Positions 5,801 to 5,908 of a stretch of 5,908 nt of DNA are shown here, in pieces. Position numbers and translations under genes: made by a program. The notes below the pieces were generated by a model. That model did not search any database and had not been told where the DNA came from. It saw only the letters and a program-made list of their open reading frames with translations. How positions within the stretch are numbered: position 1 is the first letter of the stretch; each line of letters opens with the position of its first letter. Source of the stretch: an uncultured Eubacterium sp. (GTDB lineage: Bacteria; Bacillota; Clostridia; Peptostreptococcales; Anaerovoracaceae); the NCBI GenBank assembly GCA_900542385.1, contig UQNP01000112.1:1-5908 (forward strand), given 5' to 3'.

Positions 5801-5908
5801 ACGTCTCTGAGGCTGTGAACGTCTGGCAGAAGACGGCTGTCTGCTGCTGCGAGACGCACCGTTTTGCGCATTTGCCGACCTGTTTTGAACAGGTCTGTCA
5901 AACTGCGC
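2897..5908 (-). CDS. Class A penicillin-binding protein, PBP1A-like (N-terminus beyond right edge)
   Basis: This is a bifunctional peptidoglycan synthase (ponA/mrcA-like): it polymerises lipid II and cross-links stem peptides outside the membrane. 1003 residues are visible, and the frame is open to the window's last base. Visible order: a basic low-complexity cytoplasmic tail (1-128); a membrane anchor (about 128-150); a GT51 domain with EDRKFWDHSGFN (207-218, catalytic Glu207), GTSTITQQLARN (238-249), RKITEA (263-268) and KEEIMEAYLNTIFLG (280-294); an acidic linker insert (about 459-608); and a transpeptidase with SVMK (658-661, nucleophile Ser658), SVN (736-738) and KTGT (868-871). All catalytic motifs are intact. 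The protein ends in a Ser/Thr/Pro-rich tail (952-1003). The GTG at 5524-5522 codes for residue 129, inside the anchor, and has no ribosome binding site, so it is not the start. The true start lies beyond 5908. The gene converges on spoVAE. Confidence 0.96.
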   Translation of the reverse strand, partial: AQFDRPVQNRSANAQNGASRSSRQPSSARRSQPQRRSQQQRNTANASRSDNVRRQPDAARTSSANSQRSGQQRNNHAAPSRAQHSNAQKPKNSTKSKRPFGFGGSVGGGRKSFANEKPQSLFKKIIKTVVLACLALIMGVGVYAGIVIVTAPNADTDNLYDMLSQRSVLYDSEGNEIDNLYFSDGNRTILSYDEIPEDMVNAVVSIEDRKFWDHSGFNFVRMAGAVVDSVFGGGQISGTSTITQQLARNVYLSDIKSQRSLSRKITEAYYTIILEKNLTKEEIMEAYLNTIFLGFNSYGIQAASQAYFSKDTQDLTTLECAALAALPQSPDSYALVKTDYNGSGSTSGLPVISSTDSVTYLYNGDISETRRNAVINNMAEEGYISSEERDNLLSENLADHIKIGVSADADESSYFTDYAIDQLTEDIISEYGISRADARDMIYTNGLKIYTTMDSDIQAIVEDEFADDSNYSGISSVRRNSDGDILNENGNIMLYDYSHYFNDDDEFTLESDEYEMNSDGSMTIFAGNRLNIYDIEVNGQPDVSIEFDGMYTQEDGSFYFIEGGALSIPQGYTTTDNDGNAVISAQFFKDYPDFFTADGDSYVVSSANYSLKQRVRQPQAATVIMENSTGEIKAMVGGRGTKGSQLFNRATSERQPGSVMKPISVYGPALQMSYEYVQDNKTMKLDSSDGSDWGNYITAGSIINDQPIQYNGRNWPKNWYSGYRGQMTLRHAVEQSVNTCAVKTYQQIGADYSVSMLKKSGVTSIVEEGDTNDLNPSALALGGMTKGISPLEVTAAYATFVNEGVYKSPIAYTQVLNSNDEVLFEKTSEEERVYNEGVAWIMTDILRTVVTNGLGSSAAISNQPVAGKTGTTTDSYDLWFCGFTPQYTAALWMGNDINIELSAGSSRVAGFWQNIMSRVCEDLPRGSFAEKPSDVTTVNGEYYIEGTYSNVSLSQSGDSGSDSATSAVSSATESISRATTTQPEPTTPESSESPTSPTSGSSN
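5789..5824 (-). repeat. Imperfect tandem 18-bp repeat in the penicillin-binding protein tail
   Basis: Two adjacent 18-bp units (5789-5806 and 5807-5824) agree at 14 of 18 positions and end in the same GAACGTCT. On the coding strand they encode RRSQPQ followed by RRSQQQ (visible residues 29-40). Arginine recurs at exactly six-residue spacing at residues 23, 29, 35 and 41, so an older repeat may extend on both sides. The flanks are also rich in CTG/GCT triplets, for example 5841-5850. Confidence 0.7.

Noticed and set aside
5530..5901. Minus-strand 123-codon ORF covering the right end
   Set aside because: It lies in another frame over the open penicillin-binding protein frame, which continues into the conserved anchor and GT51 domain. 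Its Ser/Arg-rich composition is a by-product of the low-complexity tail.
1..5908. Mobile element, CRISPR array, riboswitch, rRNA or tRNA genes
   Set aside because: I saw no transposase or integrase, no regularly spaced repeats, no cloverleaf or rRNA-like sequence, and no long structured leader. The only long spacers are 62 and 140 bp.

Overview
The window looks like chromosomal DNA of an endospore-forming, low-to-moderate GC Bacillota of the class Clostridia. The main evidence is a compact spoVAC-spoVAD-spoVAE operon without spoVAA, spoVAB or spoVAF, which is the arrangement typical of clostridia. Other support comes from strong GGAGG-type ribosome binding sites, frequent ATA and AGA/AGG codons, a class III (Firmicutes-type) fructose-bisphosphatase tail, and a clostridial-type class A penicillin-binding protein. 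I cannot name the genus.

Layout. (1) Positions 2-190, plus strand: the last 62 codons of a probable fbp (gluconeogenic fructose-1,6-bisphosphatase). (2) Positions 192-764, minus strand: maf, a nucleotide pyrophosphatase. It meets fbp tail to tail with one base between the stop codons. (3) A 62-bp divergent spacer with a candidate forespore (sigma-G-like) promoter. (4) Positions 827-2756, plus strand: spoVAC, spoVAD (TTG start) and spoVAE. Their products move dipicolinic acid into the forespore and release it at germination. (5) Positions 2757-2896: a 140-bp convergent spacer with an intrinsic terminator reading leftward and a weaker hairpin reading rightward. (6) Positions 2897-5908, minus strand: a class A penicillin-binding protein (glycosyltransferase plus transpeptidase) that runs off the right edge. 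Its reading frame stays open to the last base. The apparent start at 5524 is an internal GTG in the membrane anchor. The visible part adds a basic, Arg/Gln/Ser-rich cytoplasmic tail of at least 128 residues.

The genes are individually familiar: one metabolic, one housekeeping, one sporulation operon and one cell-wall gene. I see no undescribed multi-gene system, mobile element, RNA gene or CRISPR array. The points most worth a second look are in the penicillin-binding protein: the low-complexity N-terminal tail, which contains a tandem 18-bp repeat and a near match to a GpsB-docking motif; a very acidic insert of about 150 residues between its enzyme domains; and a Ser/Thr-rich C-terminal tail. 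The translation starts of spoVAD, spoVAE and maf also differ from what a naive ORF call would give.
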